From Lelliottia sp. JS-SCA-14 (GTDB lineage: Bacteria > Pseudomonadota > Gammaproteobacteria > Enterobacterales > Enterobacteriaceae), in NCBI RefSeq assembly GCF_035593345.1, contig NZ_CP141606.1, positions 4,154,001-4,218,000 of the forward strand: DNA of 64,000 nucleotides. Direction: 5' to 3'. This document shows positions 18,042 to 30,046 of the stretch, one piece after another (the first letter of the stretch is position 1; each line of letters begins with the position of its first letter). A program made the translations under genes and the position numbers. Below the pieces are notes generated by a model. The model did no database searches. It saw only the letters and a program-made list of their open reading frames with translations, and had not been told where the DNA came from.

Positions 18042-19178
18042 TTAGCGACGACGACCCAGTTTCACCGCTTTCAGCACCACGAATTTGTTATTGGTGGCGA
18101 CGGTTGCGCAGTTACCGAAGATCTTCTTCAGCTTGTGGAAGTAGTCGAGGTGGCGGTTCGCAACGATGTACAGCTCGCCGTTAATTTTCAGGCAACGACG
18201 CGCGTGGTGGAACATCTCCCATGCCACGTTATCCGTCAGGGCGTGTTTCTGGTGGAACGGCGGGTTGCAGATCACCGCGTTGAAGCGGAACGGCTCCACG
18301 CCTGACAGGGCGTTGTTGATCATGAACTCGCAGCGATCCAGGTTTTCCGGCATGTTGGTTTCAACATTGAGGCGGCTGGAGGCCACGGCCATTGGCGATT
18401 CATCGGTAAAGATGACGCTGGCTTCCGGGTTTTTCTCAAGCAACGTCAGACCGACCACACCGTTACCGCAGCCGAGGTCGACGATTTCGCCTTCCAGATT
18501 ATCCGGCAGATGTTCCAGGAAAAAGCGTGCGCCGATATCCAGACCCGTGCGCGAGAAGACGTTAGCATAGTTGTGAATGGTCCAGTTAGTTCCATCCAGC
18601 TTCCAGCTCAGGGTTTCTGGCGCATCGGCAAGTTCAGGTTTGGTGAACGTCGGGTTGATCAAACGCGCTTTTTTCCACGCCAGCGTGGTGGTGGTTGGAC
18701 CCAGCACTTTTTCGAACAACTCAATCGTGGAGTTGTGAATATCACGCGCTTTGGCGCCCGCGATAATGCGCGTCTCTGGCGTAACGACCTGGCGCAGGGC
18801 GCGCAGCTGCTGTTCCAGCAGAGCCAGCGTTTTAGGAATTTTAATGAGCACCACGCCCGGCGCCTGTGGGTATTCCGCAGTGCTGTCGAGGAACTTGACG
18901 CTGGATTCCGCGATATCGTTGTGACGCAGGTTTTCACGCGTCGCGAGCTCGCTTAAATAGGAGTCGCCGATGCTGTAAGGCGTGTGTTCGGCCAGCGCGC
19001 AACCCAGCGCACCGAAGGTGTCATTCAGGATCAGAACCGGGCCGACAATTTCAGTGTCATCCAACTGTTGCAGCAGATATTCATCCGCCGCTTCCCACGC
19101 CTGAAGCGGGTTAACGTCGTCCGTTTCCGGGAAACGTTTAAGATTGAGTGAACGGAAACCGTTGTCTAAGTGGCTCAT
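18042..19178 (-). CDS. rlmG: 23S rRNA (guanine-1835 N2) methyltransferase RlmG
   Basis: This 378-residue protein has the same length as E. coli RlmG (YgjO). The C-terminal class I methyltransferase domain carries the AdoMet site [15 protein letters not shown] (about residues 236-250) and the catalytic NPPF motif in [17 protein letters not shown]. The N-terminal half is a degenerate methyltransferase-like domain that helps bind rRNA. It methylates G1835 of 23S rRNA before assembly. It is divergent from ygjP, with 84 bases between the starts. Confidence 0.95.
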   Translation of the reverse strand: MSHLDNGFRSLNLKRFPETDDVNPLQAWEAADEYLLQQLDDTEIVGPVLILNDTFGALGCALAEHTPYSIGDSYLSELATRENLRHNDIAESSVKFLDSTAEYPQAPGVVLIKIPKTLALLEQQLRALRQVVTPETRIIAGAKARDIHNSTIELFEKVLGPTTTTLAWKKARLINPTFTKPELADAPETLSWKLDGTNWTIHNYANVFSRTGLDIGARFFLEHLPDNLEGEIVDLGCGNGVVGLTLLEKNPEASVIFTDESPMAVASSRLNVETNMPENLDRCEFMINNALSGVEPFRFNAVICNPPFHQKHALTDNVAWEMFHHARRCLKINGELYIVANRHLDYFHKLKKIFGNCATVATNNKFVVLKAVKLGRRR

Positions 19179-19262
19179 CGGCCCTCCTGAGTGGTAAAAT
19201 TTGGCGTTATCCCTGAAAAGGGTGCGTGAGTATACCCTTTTTATAATCTGCGTGGAGCGTTG

Positions 19263-19766
19263 ATGAGCAATCTTAGTTATCTCCAGGGCTATCCGGAGAA
19301 TTTACTCTCCCAGGTTCGCACCTTAATTGCCGAAGAGCGCCTGGGCAGTGTTCTTGAAAAACGTTATCCAGGAACACACAGCTTCGCGACGGATAAAGCG
19401 CTCTGGCAGTACACCCAGGATCTGAAAAGTCAGTTTCTGCGTAACGCCCCGCCGATCAACAAAGTGATGTATGACAACAAGATCCACGTGCTGAAAAATG
19501 CGCTGGGTCTGCACACCGCCGTGTCCCGCGTGCAGGGCGGAAAGCTGAAGGCTAAAGCGGAGATCCGCGTCGCCACGGTGTTCCGCAATGCGCCGGAAGC
19601 CTTTTTACGCATGATCGTGGTGCATGAGCTGGCGCATCTGAAAGAAAAGGAGCACGACAAAGCGTTCTATTCGTTGTGCTGCCACATGGAGCCGCAGTAC
19701 CACCAGCTGGAGTTTGATACGCGCTTGTGGCTAACGCATTTATCGTTAAATGGTAATGCGGTGTGA
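19263..19766 (+). CDS. ygjP: YgjP, DUF45 metal-dependent hydrolase
   Basis: This 167-residue protein belongs to the YgjP (DUF45/WLM-like) family, with the zinc-binding [16 protein letters not shown] motif near residues 120-135. The E. coli protein has been annotated as a UTP pyrophosphatase, though the fold resembles M48-type metallopeptidases; the physiological role is unsettled. The ATG at 19263 is preferred over the in-frame TTG just before it. In K-12 ygjQ follows; here it is absent and ygjR comes next after 70 bases. Confidence 0.85.
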   Translation: MSNLSYLQGYPENLLSQVRTLIAEERLGSVLEKRYPGTHSFATDKALWQYTQDLKSQFLRNAPPINKVMYDNKIHVLKNALGLHTAVSRVQGGKLKAKAEIRVATVFRNAPEAFLRMIVVHELAHLKEKEHDKAFYSLCCHMEPQYHQLEFDTRLWLTHLSLNGNAV

Positions 19767-19836
19767 AGCACTGGTTTTGTCATCCACGCGTGCTAAAGTG
19801 ACAAAAGGTTCCCCGCTACGGAGTACGTGAACGTTT

Positions 19837-20835
19837 ATGATACGTTTCGCAGTTATAGGCACGAACTGGATCACGCGCCAGTTCGTCGACGCCGCCCATG
19901 AAACCGGCAAATTCAAACTCACCGCCGTCTATTCCCGCAGCCATGAACAGGCGCAGACGTTTGCGAACGATTATCTCGTCGAGCATCTGTTTACCTCGCT
20001 GGATGAGATGGCGCAGAGCGATGCGATTGACGCGGTGTATATCGCCAGCCCGAACTCCCTGCACTCCCCTCAGACCCTGCAGTTCCTTGCGCACAAAAAA
20101 CATGTGATTTGCGAGAAGCCGCTGGCGTCCAATATTCAGGAAGTGGAAGCCGCCATCCAGATGGCGCGGGAAAATCAGGTGGTGCTGTTCGAAGCATTCA
20201 AAACAGCCAGCCTGCCTAACTTCCTGCTGTTGCAGCAGTCGTTGCCGAAACTCGGCAAAATGCGTAAAGCCTTTATTAACTACTGCCAGTACTCCTCGCG
20301 CTACCAGCGCTATCTCGACGGCGAAAATCCCAACACCTTTAATCCGGCCTTCTCGAACGGCTCGATCATGGATATCGGTTTTTACTGCCTGGCCTCTGCG
20401 GTGGCCCTGTGGGGCGAGCCACACGGCGTAACCGCCACCGCCAGCCTGCTGGAAAGCGGCGTGGATGCCCACGGCGTTGTGGTGCTGGATTACGGCGATT
20501 TCAGCGTGACGCTCCAGCACTCCAAAGTCAGTGATTCGGTGCTGCCGAGCGAGATTCAGGGCGAAGAAGGCTCGCTGGTTATCGAGAAGATCTCCGAGTG
20601 CCAGAAGGTGAGCTTTATCCCGCGCGGCGGCAAGGCGCAGGAGCTGACGCAGCCTCAGCATATTAACACTATGCTGTATGAGGCAGAGGTATTCGCACGC
20701 CTGGTAGAGACCAATGAAGTGAACCACCCGGGGCTGGCCGTGAGCCGCACCACGGCGAAACTGCAGACCGAAATTCGCCGTCAGACCGGTGTAGTGTTCC
20801 CTGCGGATGACGTGAGCGCTAAAGCGATCGCGTAA
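19837..20835 (+). CDS. ygjR: YgjR, Gfo/Idh/MocA family oxidoreductase
   Basis: This 332-residue NAD(P)-dependent oxidoreductase has an N-terminal Rossmann fold (IRFAVIGTNWITRQFVDAA) and the family EKPLAS motif near residues 93-98, then a C-terminal alpha/beta domain that holds the substrate site. The family oxidises or reduces sugars and inositols; the YgjR substrate is unknown. Length is close to the E. coli protein (about 328-334 residues). It stands alone between ygjP and the alx leader. Confidence 0.85.
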   Translation: MIRFAVIGTNWITRQFVDAAHETGKFKLTAVYSRSHEQAQTFANDYLVEHLFTSLDEMAQSDAIDAVYIASPNSLHSPQTLQFLAHKKHVICEKPLASNIQEVEAAIQMARENQVVLFEAFKTASLPNFLLLQQSLPKLGKMRKAFINYCQYSSRYQRYLDGENPNTFNPAFSNGSIMDIGFYCLASAVALWGEPHGVTATASLLESGVDAHGVVVLDYGDFSVTLQHSKVSDSVLPSEIQGEEGSLVIEKISECQKVSFIPRGGKAQELTQPQHINTMLYEAEVFARLVETNEVNHPGLAVSRTTAKLQTEIRRQTGVVFPADDVSAKAIA

Positions 20836-20896
20836 AGCTGTGTAATAGAATCGTTAAGGGCATTGACGAAATCAGTGTCCTGACATATTTTGTTAC

Positions 20897-21040
20897 CTGC
20901 AAAGGGGAGTAACTTCATTGCCGGTGGGTCGTCATTACGATGCGTGCAATACCGCATCCGGTCGCCGGGCAACGAAAAAGAGTCACGACACGTGTTCTTT
21001 TTGGTTGTAAGTGAGACCTTGCCGGAAGGCGAGGTCCCTG
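20897..21040 (+). ncRNA. yybP-ykoY type leader (pH/Mn responsive) of alx
   Basis: The leader holds the two conserved parts of the yybP-ykoY riboswitch: GCAAAGGGGAGTAACTT at 20899-20915 and ACCTTGCCGGAAGGCGAGG at 21016-21034, which bracket variable hairpins. In E. coli this leader (the PRE element of alx) binds manganese and controls alx in response to alkaline pH and Mn. A terminator follows at 21053. The exact limits are approximate. Confidence 0.85.
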
Positions 21041-21052
21041 CATAAATAACGC

Positions 21053-21090
21053 AACGGCTATCGTCTTCTGACGTTGGCCGTTTTTGTTTT
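21053..21090 (+). terminator. Intrinsic terminator in the alx leader
   Basis: AACGGC at 21053-21058 pairs with GCCGTT at 21077-21082, directly followed by a T-rich run to 21090. It sits between the yybP-ykoY domain and the alx start, as expected for conditional termination. Confidence 0.75.
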
Positions 21091-21110
21091 TTATGGAAGG
21101 AAAAATCTCT

Positions 21111-22079
21111 ATGCACTCTGTCGGCACTCCAATGTTATGGGGCGGATTTGCAGTCGTGGTGGTCATCATGCTGGCGATCGACCTCTTTTTACAGGGCCGT
21201 CGCGGCGAACATGGTATGACCATGAAACAGGCCGCGGCCTGGTCGCTGGTATGGGTCACCCTCTCCCTGTTGTTCTGCGCCGCGTTCTGGTGGTATCTGG
21301 CACAAACGGAAGGCCGTGCGGTGGCAGACCCACAGGCGCTCGCCTTCCTCACCGGCTATCTGATTGAGAAAGCCCTCGCCGTTGATAACGTCTTTGTCTG
21401 GCTGATGCTGTTCAGCTATTTTGCGGTGCCTGCTGCACTGCAGCGTCGCGTGCTGGTCTACGGCGTGCTGGGCGCGATTATCCTGCGTACGGTGATGATC
21501 TTCGCCGGTAGCTGGCTGATTACCCAGTTCGAGTGGCTGCTGTATGTCTTCGGCGCGTTCCTGCTGTTCACCGGTGTGAAAATGGCGCTGGCGAAAGAGG
21601 ACGAAACCGGGATTGGCGAGAAGCCGCTGGTGAAGTGGATCCGTGGGCATCTGCGCATGACCGACACCATCGACAACGAGCACTTCTTCGTGCGTAAGAA
21701 CGGCCTGCTGTTTGCGACGCCGCTGCTGCTGGTGCTGATTCTGGTCGAGCTGAGCGACGTGATCTTTGCGGTCGACAGCATTCCGGCGATCTTCGCGGTG
21801 ACCACCGATCCGTTCATCGTGTTGACCTCTAACCTGTTTGCGATCCTCGGCTTGCGTGCGATGTACTTCCTGCTGGCGGGCGTGGCGGAGCGCTTCTCGA
21901 TGCTGAAATACGGTCTGTCGGTGATTCTGGTGTTTATCGGTATCAAGATGCTGATCGTCGATTTCTACCATATCCCGATCGCGATTTCGCTGGGCGTGGT
22001 GTTTGGTATTCTGGCGCTGACGCTGATCATTAACGCGTGGGTTAACCATCAGCACGATAAGAAACAGCAGGCGCAGTAA
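21111..22079 (+). CDS. alx: TerC-family membrane protein Alx
   Basis: This 322-residue integral membrane protein of the TerC family has about nine hydrophobic segments and conserved acidic membrane residues ([17 protein letters not shown] and [17 protein letters not shown]). In E. coli, Alx is induced at high pH and takes part in manganese export. The start is the ATG at 21111, which aligns with the E. coli N-terminus (MNTVGTP there); the nine upstream codons run into the terminator T-run. In K-12 sstT and ygjV follow; here they are missing and uxaA follows. Confidence 0.93.
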   Translation: MHSVGTPMLWGGFAVVVVIMLAIDLFLQGRRGEHGMTMKQAAAWSLVWVTLSLLFCAAFWWYLAQTEGRAVADPQALAFLTGYLIEKALAVDNVFVWLMLFSYFAVPAALQRRVLVYGVLGAIILRTVMIFAGSWLITQFEWLLYVFGAFLLFTGVKMALAKEDETGIGEKPLVKWIRGHLRMTDTIDNEHFFVRKNGLLFATPLLLVLILVELSDVIFAVDSIPAIFAVTTDPFIVLTSNLFAILGLRAMYFLLAGVAERFSMLKYGLSVILVFIGIKMLIVDFYHIPIAISLGVVFGILALTLIINAWVNHQHDKKQQAQ

Positions 22080-22103
22080 GCTGCATTATTGCCTGTGAAA
22101 ATC

Positions 22104-22184
22104 GCCCGGTGGCGCTGCGCTTACCGGGCCTACAGGTGACCTTGACCTTGTAGGCCGGGTAAGGCGCAGCCGCCACCCGGCAAC
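22104..22184. repeat. REP pair between alx and uxaA
   Basis: Two inverted REP units, GCCCGGTGGCGCTGCGCTTA... (22104-22133) and GTAGGCCGGGTAAGGCGCAG... (22150-22183), fill the gap between convergent genes. The first is the same unit type that the IS element at 37532 interrupts. Confidence 0.8.
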
Positions 22185-22196
22185 ACATGCGACGCC

Positions 22197-23684
22197 TTAC
22201 AACGTCACACCGCTTTTGAAAATCGCCAGCTCGCGGAAATCGTTCTTTTCGTTGCAGGTCTGCTTGCCGTTGGCGAAATCAACGATGGTATCGATAAACT
22301 CATTCAGCAGCTGCGGCATGGCTTTGCCGTGAATCAGCTGCCCCGCATCAAAGTCGATCCAGTGCTTTTTCTTTGCTGCCAGCTCGCTGTTGGTGGCGAT
22401 TTTCACCGTCGGCACAAAACCGCCGTACGGCGTGCCGCGCCCGGTGCTGAACAGCACCATATGACAGCCCGCGCCCGCCAGTGCGCTGGTAGCGACGGCG
22501 TCATTCCCCGGCGCGCTGAGCAGATTCAGGCCGTGCGTTTTCAGGCGTTCGCCGTAGCGCAGGACATCAACGACCTGGCTGGCACCGGCTTTTTGCGTAC
22601 AGCCGAGGGATTTCTCCTCGAGCGTGGTGATGCCACCCGCTTTGTTGCCCGGCGACGGGTTTTCGTAAATCGGCTGGTTGTGGGCGATGAAATACTGTTT
22701 GAAGTCGTTCACCATGGTGACGGTTTTTTCAAACGTCTCTTCGTCGCGGCAGTGGCTCATCAGAATACGTTCCGCACCGAACATCTCCGGCACTTCGGTC
22801 AGCACGGTGGTGCCGCCGTTGGTGATCATATAATCCGAGAAGCGGCCCAGCATCGGGTTGGCGGTGATGCCTGACAGACCATCGGACCCGCCGCACTCCA
22901 GACCGAACTTCAGCTCGCTCAGTTTGCCCGGCTCACGTTTGTCGTGGCGCATCACCTCATACAGCTGATGCAGCTGTTCAAGGCCCGCTTCCACTTCGTC
23001 GTCCTGATGCTGACACACCATAAAGTGCACGCGCTCAGGATCGAAATCCCCCAGCGTTTCGCGGAATGCATCAACCTGGTTGTTTTCACATCCGAGGCCA
23101 ATCACCAGCACCGCGCCTGCGTTCGGGTGGCGCACCATGTTTTGCAGCATGGTGCGCGTGTTGATGTGGTCGTCCCCCAGCTGCGAGCAGCCGTAGGTGT
23201 GGCTGAACAGGAACACGCCGTCTGTGCCTTCGGCATTGTTCGTCTCTTTCAGAAAACGGTTCTGAATTTGACGCGCAATCCCGTTCACGCAGCCGACGGT
23301 CGGCAGGATCCACAGTTCGTTGCGAATCCCGACTTCTCCGCTGGCGCGGCGGTAGATCTCCACGTCGCGATCTGCCCCCTGCCCCTCTTCAGCCTGAAAA
23401 TCAGGTTGATAGCTGTACTCGTCCAGATCGCTGAGATTGGTGCGGGTATTGTGGGAATGAATATGTTCACCCGGCGCAATATCCGCCAGCGCATGACCGA
23501 TCGGCAGACCATACTTCACCACGTTTTCGCCTTTGGCGATGGGGAACACGGCAAATTTATGCCCGCGTACAATCGCCTGGCGCAAGGTGATGGTCTGGTT
23601 TTCCACGGTCACTTCCGCGCCTTCACTCAGATCCGCCAGCGCTACGGCAACGTTATCCAGCGAATGGATCTTGATGTATTGCAT
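22197..23684 (-). CDS. uxaA: Altronate dehydratase UxaA
   Basis: This 495-residue enzyme removes water from D-altronate to give 2-keto-3-deoxygluconate in the galacturonate pathway. It has the N-terminal SAF-like domain (residues 1 to about 95) and the UxaA/GarD core, with conserved cysteine and histidine segments LPTVGCVNGIARQI, HTYGCSQLGDD and KFGLECGGSDGLSG, which bind the active-site metal. It lies 17 bases after uxaC in the same operon. Confidence 0.95.
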   Translation of the reverse strand: MQYIKIHSLDNVAVALADLSEGAEVTVENQTITLRQAIVRGHKFAVFPIAKGENVVKYGLPIGHALADIAPGEHIHSHNTRTNLSDLDEYSYQPDFQAEEGQGADRDVEIYRRASGEVGIRNELWILPTVGCVNGIARQIQNRFLKETNNAEGTDGVFLFSHTYGCSQLGDDHINTRTMLQNMVRHPNAGAVLVIGLGCENNQVDAFRETLGDFDPERVHFMVCQHQDDEVEAGLEQLHQLYEVMRHDKREPGKLSELKFGLECGGSDGLSGITANPMLGRFSDYMITNGGTTVLTEVPEMFGAERILMSHCRDEETFEKTVTMVNDFKQYFIAHNQPIYENPSPGNKAGGITTLEEKSLGCTQKAGASQVVDVLRYGERLKTHGLNLLSAPGNDAVATSALAGAGCHMVLFSTGRGTPYGGFVPTVKIATNSELAAKKKHWIDFDAGQLIHGKAMPQLLNEFIDTIVDFANGKQTCNEKNDFRELAIFKSGVTL

Positions 23685-23701
23685 ATCAACCTCAAACGGC
23701 C

Positions 23702-25594
<1,893 letters not shown>

Positions 25595-26893
25595 ATGCGT
25601 AAAATTAAAGGGTTACGTTGGTACATGATTGCACTGGTGACGCTCGGCACCGTGCTGGGTTACCTGACGCGTAACACCATAGCGGCGGCTGCGCCAACGC
25701 TAATGGAAGAGCTGCACATCTCCACCCAGCAGTATTCCTACATTATCGCGGCCTACTCCGCGGCTTATACCATCATGCAGCCTGTTGCGGGCTACCTTCT
25801 GGATATCCTGGGTACCAAAGTGGGCTACGCCTTCTTCGCCGTCACCTGGGCTATCTTCTGCGGCGCGACAGCGCTGGCAGGCAGCTGGGGCGGACTGGCG
25901 CTGGCGCGTGGTGCGGTCGGTGCGGCGGAAGCGGCGATGATCCCTGCGGGTCTGAAAGCGAGCTCCGAATGGTTCCCGGCAAAAGAACGCTCTATCGCGG
26001 TCGGCTACTTTAACGTCGGTTCCTCTATCGGTGCGATGATTGCTCCACCGCTGGTGGTCTGGGCGATCGTGATGCACAGCTGGCAGCTGGCGTTCATTAT
26101 CTCCGGCGTGCTGAGCTTCGCCTGGGCGATGGCCTGGCTGATCTTCTACAAACACCCGCGCGATCAGAAGAAACTGTCTGACGAAGAACGCGAATACATC
26201 ATTGGCGGTCAGGAATCCCATCACCAGACCAACAACGGTAAAAAAATGTCCGTGTGGCAGATTCTGGGTACCCGTCAGTTCTGGGGTATCGCCCTGCCGC
26301 GCTTCCTGGCAGAACCGGCCTGGGGGACATTCAACGCCTGGATCCCGCTGTTCATGTTTAAAGTCTACGGCTTTAACCTGAAAGAAATCGCGATGTTTGC
26401 CTGGATGCCTATGCTGTTTGCTGACCTCGGCTGTATCGTCGGCGGCTACCTGCCACCGCTGTTCCAGCGCTGGTTCGGTGTGAACCTGATCGTCTCCCGT
26501 AAAATGGTCGTCACCATGGGTGCACTGCTGATGATTGGCCCTGGCATGATCGGCCTGTTCACCAGCCCATACGTGGCCATCGGCCTGCTGTGTATCGGTG
26601 GTTTCGCGCACCAGTCTCTGTCTGGGGCACTGATTACCCTCTCTTCTGACGTCTTTGGACGTAACGAAGTGGCCACCGCCAACGGCCTGACCGGGATGGC
26701 CGCCTGGACCGCAAGTACCATGTTTGCTCTGGTGGTCGGTGCGCTGGCCGATACCATCGGCTTTAGCCCGCTGTTCGCGGTACTGGCTATCTTCGACCTG
26801 ATGGGTGCAGTGGTGATCTGGACGGTGCTGAAAAACCAGTCCGCCGAGGAGCTACTCAATTCTCAGGTTGGCGGACCCGCGGAACAGAGTTAG
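25595..26893 (+). CDS. exuT: Hexuronate transporter ExuT
   Basis: This 432-residue MFS transporter of the anion:cation symporter family has twelve hydrophobic segments and matches ExuT. It imports D-galacturonate and D-glucuronate with protons for the UxaC pathway. Characteristic segments are GYLTRNTIAAAAPTLMEEL (residues 19-37), ARGAVGAAEAAMIPAGLKA and the central ALPRFLAEPAWGTFNAWIP. A GAGG element lies nine bases before the ATG at 25595; the same frame carries a TAG directly upstream, so no longer form is possible here. Confidence 0.95.
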   Translation: MRKIKGLRWYMIALVTLGTVLGYLTRNTIAAAAPTLMEELHISTQQYSYIIAAYSAAYTIMQPVAGYLLDILGTKVGYAFFAVTWAIFCGATALAGSWGGLALARGAVGAAEAAMIPAGLKASSEWFPAKERSIAVGYFNVGSSIGAMIAPPLVVWAIVMHSWQLAFIISGVLSFAWAMAWLIFYKHPRDQKKLSDEEREYIIGGQESHHQTNNGKKMSVWQILGTRQFWGIALPRFLAEPAWGTFNAWIPLFMFKVYGFNLKEIAMFAWMPMLFADLGCIVGGYLPPLFQRWFGVNLIVSRKMVVTMGALLMIGPGMIGLFTSPYVAIGLLCIGGFAHQSLSGALITLSSDVFGRNEVATANGLTGMAAWTASTMFALVVGALADTIGFSPLFAVLAIFDLMGAVVIWTVLKNQSAEELLNSQVGGPAEQS

Positions 26894-26915
26894 CGCAATT
26901 TATCTGATATCAACG

Positions 26916-26940
26916 AAGCCGCCTTCCGGGCGGCTTTTTC
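26916..26940 (+). terminator. Terminator after exuT
   Basis: AAGCCGCC (26916-26923), a TTCC loop and GGGCGGCTTTTT form a strong hairpin with a T-run. It separates exuT from exuR, which then needs its own promoter. Confidence 0.85.
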
Positions 26941-27012
26941 ATGGGGAAATCTGGAGACTGGCTCGCAAAAGTGGTATAACAAATCATCCGCCGTACCCTG
27001 CCTGGAGCGCAT

Positions 27013-27789
27013 ATGGAAATCACCGAATCACGTCGTTTGTATCAGCAACTTGCTGCCGAGCTGAAAGATCGCATCGAGCAAGGTGTCTATCTCGTCGGTG
27101 ATAAACTGCCTGCTGAACGTTTTATTGCTGATGAAAAGAGCGTCAGCCGCACCGTGGTGCGTGAAGCCATCATCATGCTGGAAGTCGAAGGCTACGTTGA
27201 GGTGCGCAAAGGTTCCGGCATTCACGTGATTTCCAACCTGCCAAAACACTCCCCGGTGCCGGACGAAAGTCTGGAGTTCGCCAGCTACGGTCCGTTCGAA
27301 CTGCTCCAGGCCCGTCAGCTGATCGAAAGTAATATCGCTGAATTTGCCGCGACCCAGGTGACCAAGCAGGACATCATGAAGTTGATGGAAATCCAGGATC
27401 AGGCGCGCAAAGAAAAATGTTTCCGCGATTCCGAATGGGATCTGCAATTCCACGTTCAGGTCGCCCTCGCCACGCAAAACACGGCGCTGGCCGCAATCGT
27501 CGAAAAAATGTGGACTCAGCGCGTTCACAACCCGTACTGGAAGAAATTACACGATCACATTGATTCCCGTACCGTCGACAACTGGTGCGACGATCACGAT
27601 CAGATTCTTAAAGCGCTGATTCGTAAAGACCCCCACGCGGCGAAACTGGCGATGTGGCAGCATCTGGAAAACACCAAGCTGATGCTGTTCAACGAAACCA
27701 GTGATGACTTCGAATTTAACGCCGACCGCTATCTTTTTGCTGATAATCCGGTTGTTCATCTCGATACCGCATCCAGTCAGGCAAAATAA
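27013..27789 (+). CDS. exuR: Hexuronate repressor ExuR
   Basis: This 258-residue GntR-family regulator of the FadR subfamily has an N-terminal winged helix ([17 protein letters not shown] to KGSGIHVI, about residues 7-72) and a C-terminal all-helical FCD ligand domain. It represses exuT, uxaCA and uxaB until fructuronate or tagaturonate binds. A box-like sequence GTGGTATAACAAAT at 26971-26984, just before the gene, resembles the ExuR/UxuR operator half TTGGTATACCAA and may give autoregulation. Confidence 0.94.
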   Translation: MEITESRRLYQQLAAELKDRIEQGVYLVGDKLPAERFIADEKSVSRTVVREAIIMLEVEGYVEVRKGSGIHVISNLPKHSPVPDESLEFASYGPFELLQARQLIESNIAEFAATQVTKQDIMKLMEIQDQARKEKCFRDSEWDLQFHVQVALATQNTALAAIVEKMWTQRVHNPYWKKLHDHIDSRTVDNWCDDHDQILKALIRKDPHAAKLAMWQHLENTKLMLFNETSDDFEFNADRYLFADNPVVHLDTASSQAK

Positions 27790-28137
27790 GTCCCCGCAAC
27801 GCTGGCAGGCGCACCGCTGCGCCTTCCGGCTCGCTGTGGGTCAGTAAACATATATAGTGTCAGCCTGTGTAAATACCCTCGCGTCAGTTCCTCTCCATAG
27901 GCCAAAATCATTTCCCCGGCCGATCGCAAATTCTGTGACGCATTACCTCGGGCTTTGTTACAATTGGATGCAAATTGCATTTTTTAGTTAGTGCTTGCTT
28001 ACCTAGCCATTTAACAGGGATCAGTTCTGGCCACCACATTGTGTCCGCGAGCGACCATAATGAAATCATAAACGATGTCGCTGAGCTGTTTACCCCGAAT
28101 AACAGGCGAGACGTTAACCGATTTCCAGGAACACTGA
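27790..28137. other. Intergenic region exuR-yqjA
   Basis: This 348-base gap holds no gene I can support. GGCGCA-CCGC-TGCGCC (27808-27823) is a small hairpin that may end exuR transcription, though the T-run is poor. A 13-base perfect palindrome, ATGCAAATTGCAT at 27968-27980, is followed by a T-run. The remainder should hold the yqjA promoter; I see no clear CpxR box. Confidence 0.5.
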
Positions 28138-28800
28138 ATGGAACTTTTGACCCAATTACTGAATGCCTTATGGGCCCAGGATTTCGAAACCCTGGCCAAT
28201 CCGTCCATGATCGGCATGCTCTATTTCGTCTTGTTTATGATCCTGTTCCTTGAGAACGGACTGCTTCCTGCTGCCTTCCTGCCCGGCGACAGCCTGTTAG
28301 TGCTGGTCGGTGTGTTGTGCGCTAAAGGAGCGATGGCCTTTCCGCAAACGGTGTTACTGCTCACTATCGCTGCAAGCCTTGGCTGCTGGGTGAGTTACAT
28401 TCAGGGACGATGGCTTGGCAACACACGCATCGTGCAGAACTGGCTTTCTCATCTTCCTGCCCACTATCATCAGCGCGCGCACCACCTGTTCCATAAGCAC
28501 GGTCTCTCTGCTCTGTTGATCGCCCGCTTTATCGCTTTCGTTCGTACCCTGCTGCCGACCATTGCCGGTCTTTCTGGCCTGAGCAGCGCCCGTTTCCAGT
28601 TCTTCAACTGGATGAGCGGCCTGCTGTGGGTGCTGATTTTAACCACCCTCGGCTATCTGCTGGGCAAAACGCCGGTGTTCCTGAAATACGAAGATCAGCT
28701 GATGTCCTGCCTGATGCTGCTCCCGGTGGTATTGCTGGTGTTCGGCCTGCTCGGTTCAGTGTACGTCCTGCTGAAGAAGAAATACGGGGCGCGCAATTAA
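28138..28800 (+). CDS. yqjA: DedA-family membrane protein YqjA
   Basis: This 220-residue DedA (SNARE-associated/VTT) protein is the same length as E. coli YqjA. It has about five hydrophobic segments and the conserved [22 protein letters not shown] (residues 37-58) and [18 protein letters not shown] segments with the essential acidic and arginine residues. DedA proteins act in lipid carrier recycling and membrane energetics; YqjA supports growth at alkaline pH. mzrA begins one base after its stop. Confidence 0.93.
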   Translation: MELLTQLLNALWAQDFETLANPSMIGMLYFVLFMILFLENGLLPAAFLPGDSLLVLVGVLCAKGAMAFPQTVLLLTIAASLGCWVSYIQGRWLGNTRIVQNWLSHLPAHYHQRAHHLFHKHGLSALLIARFIAFVRTLLPTIAGLSGLSSARFQFFNWMSGLLWVLILTTLGYLLGKTPVFLKYEDQLMSCLMLLPVVLLVFGLLGSVYVLLKKKYGARN

Positions 28801-28801
28801 T

Positions 28802-29185
28802 ATGGTGATCACGCCGCGTTCCCTGCGCCGCCTGTCTTACGCCCTGATTGCGCTGACGATCCTCAGCGCGATGGTGCTGGTGTGGACGGCAGTTCAGCAT
28901 CAGGAATCGACGCTCGCCATTCGCCCGATGAGCCAGGGCGCCAGCGTGCCGGACGGTTTTTCTGTCTGGCACCATCTGGATGCGAACGGCATTCGCTTCA
29001 AAAGCATTACGCCGCAGGACGACGTTTTGCTGATCAAGTTTGACTCCAGCGCCCAGAGCGCTGCCGCGAAAGAGGTTCTCGACCGCTCCCTGCCGCGCGG
29101 GTATATCGTGGCGCTGCAGGACGATGACAGTCAGACAGCACTGTGGTTAACGCGGCTGCGAGACACCTCGCATCGGTTTGGTTAA
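28802..29185 (+). CDS. mzrA: EnvZ/OmpR modulator MzrA
   Basis: This 127-residue protein has one N-terminal membrane segment (residues 12-31, [20 protein letters not shown]) and a periplasmic domain, matching MzrA (YqjB). In E. coli MzrA binds EnvZ and links Cpx signalling to the EnvZ/OmpR system. It lies one base after yqjA, so the two are one transcript. Confidence 0.92.
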   Translation: MVITPRSLRRLSYALIALTILSAMVLVWTAVQHQESTLAIRPMSQGASVPDGFSVWHHLDANGIRFKSITPQDDVLLIKFDSSAQSAAAKEVLDRSLPRGYIVALQDDDSQTALWLTRLRDTSHRFG

Positions 29186-29340
29186 TTACCAGGATTCTGA
29201 ATCTTTTCACTCACTTTGGTGATTACCCCGTTTACTTACTATGCTTAAGTACGCGGAGCACCCCTCAGAAGTTCTCCGCATGACACTGGAAAAGCGGCAT
29301 ACTCTTTACAAGTGCCGTAACACAATGGAAGGTTTCTATA

Positions 29341-29709
29341 ATGAAATACCGCATCACTCTGGCTTTGGCCCTTTTTTCTTTGAGCACCGCGTCCTTTGCT
29401 AACACTCTCTGTCAGGAGAAAGAAAAGGACATCCAGCGCGAGATCACTTATGCCGAGAAGCATAATAATCAGCACCGTATCGACGGTCTGAAAAAAGCGC
29501 TGAGCGAAGTGAAAGCCAACTGCTCGGATAGCAAGCTGCGTGCCGATCACCAGAAGAAAATCGCTGAACAGAAGGACGAGATTGCTGAACGCCGTCAAGA
29601 CCTGAAAGAGGCGAAAGAGAAAGGGGATGCGGAGAAGATTGCTAAGCGTGAAGATAAGCTGAAAGAGGCCGAAGAAGAACTGAAAGCCCTTGAAGCTCGC
29701 GATTATTGA
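29341..29709 (+). CDS. yqjC: YqjC, DUF1090 periplasmic coiled-coil protein
   Basis: This 122-residue protein has a signal peptide (residues 1-20, ending SFA) and then an almost entirely charged helical region (KEKDIQREITYAEKHNN, KIAEQKDEIAERRQDLKEA) that predicts a coiled coil. It belongs to DUF1090 and has two cysteines (CQEKEK and NCSD) that could form a disulfide. The function is unknown; in E. coli it lies upstream of yqjDEK as here. Confidence 0.88.
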   Translation: MKYRITLALALFSLSTASFANTLCQEKEKDIQREITYAEKHNNQHRIDGLKKALSEVKANCSDSKLRADHQKKIAEQKDEIAERRQDLKEAKEKGDAEKIAKREDKLKEAEEELKALEARDY

Positions 29710-29738
29710 GTTAACGGAAATCTCAACAGGAGAGAATT

Positions 29739-30044
29739 ATGTCTAAAGATACGACTTCAGAACATCTGCGCGCTGAGTTGAAATCCCTGGCGGATACCCT
29801 GGAAGAGGTACTGAACTCTTCTACTGACAAATCGAAAGAAGAGCTGAGCAAACTGCGCTCCAAAGCGGAAAGCGCGCTGAAAGAGAGCCGCTATCGCCTG
29901 GGTGAAACCGGTGATGCGCTGGCGAAACAGACCCGCGAAGCGGCTGCGAAGGCCGACGAATATGTCCGCGATAATCCGTGGACCGGCGTGGGCATCGGCG
30001 CGGCCGTCGGTGTGGTTCTGGGCGTTCTGCTGACGCGTCGCTGA
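29739..30044 (+). CDS. yqjD: Ribosome-associated membrane protein YqjD
   Basis: This 101-residue DUF883 (ElaB/YgaM/YqjD) protein has a charged helical N-terminal part (residues 1-75) and a C-terminal membrane anchor, NPWTGVGIGAAVGVVLGVLL. In E. coli YqjD binds 70S ribosomes in stationary phase and tethers them to the inner membrane. An AGGAG site precedes the ATG. yqjE begins two bases after its stop. Confidence 0.93.
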   Translation: MSKDTTSEHLRAELKSLADTLEEVLNSSTDKSKEELSKLRSKAESALKESRYRLGETGDALAKQTREAAAKADEYVRDNPWTGVGIGAAVGVVLGVLLTRR

Positions 30045-30046
30045 TT

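Noticed and set aside
27975..28253. 92-codon frame across the yqjA start
   Set aside because: Overlaps the conserved N-terminus of yqjA in another frame and has no homology.
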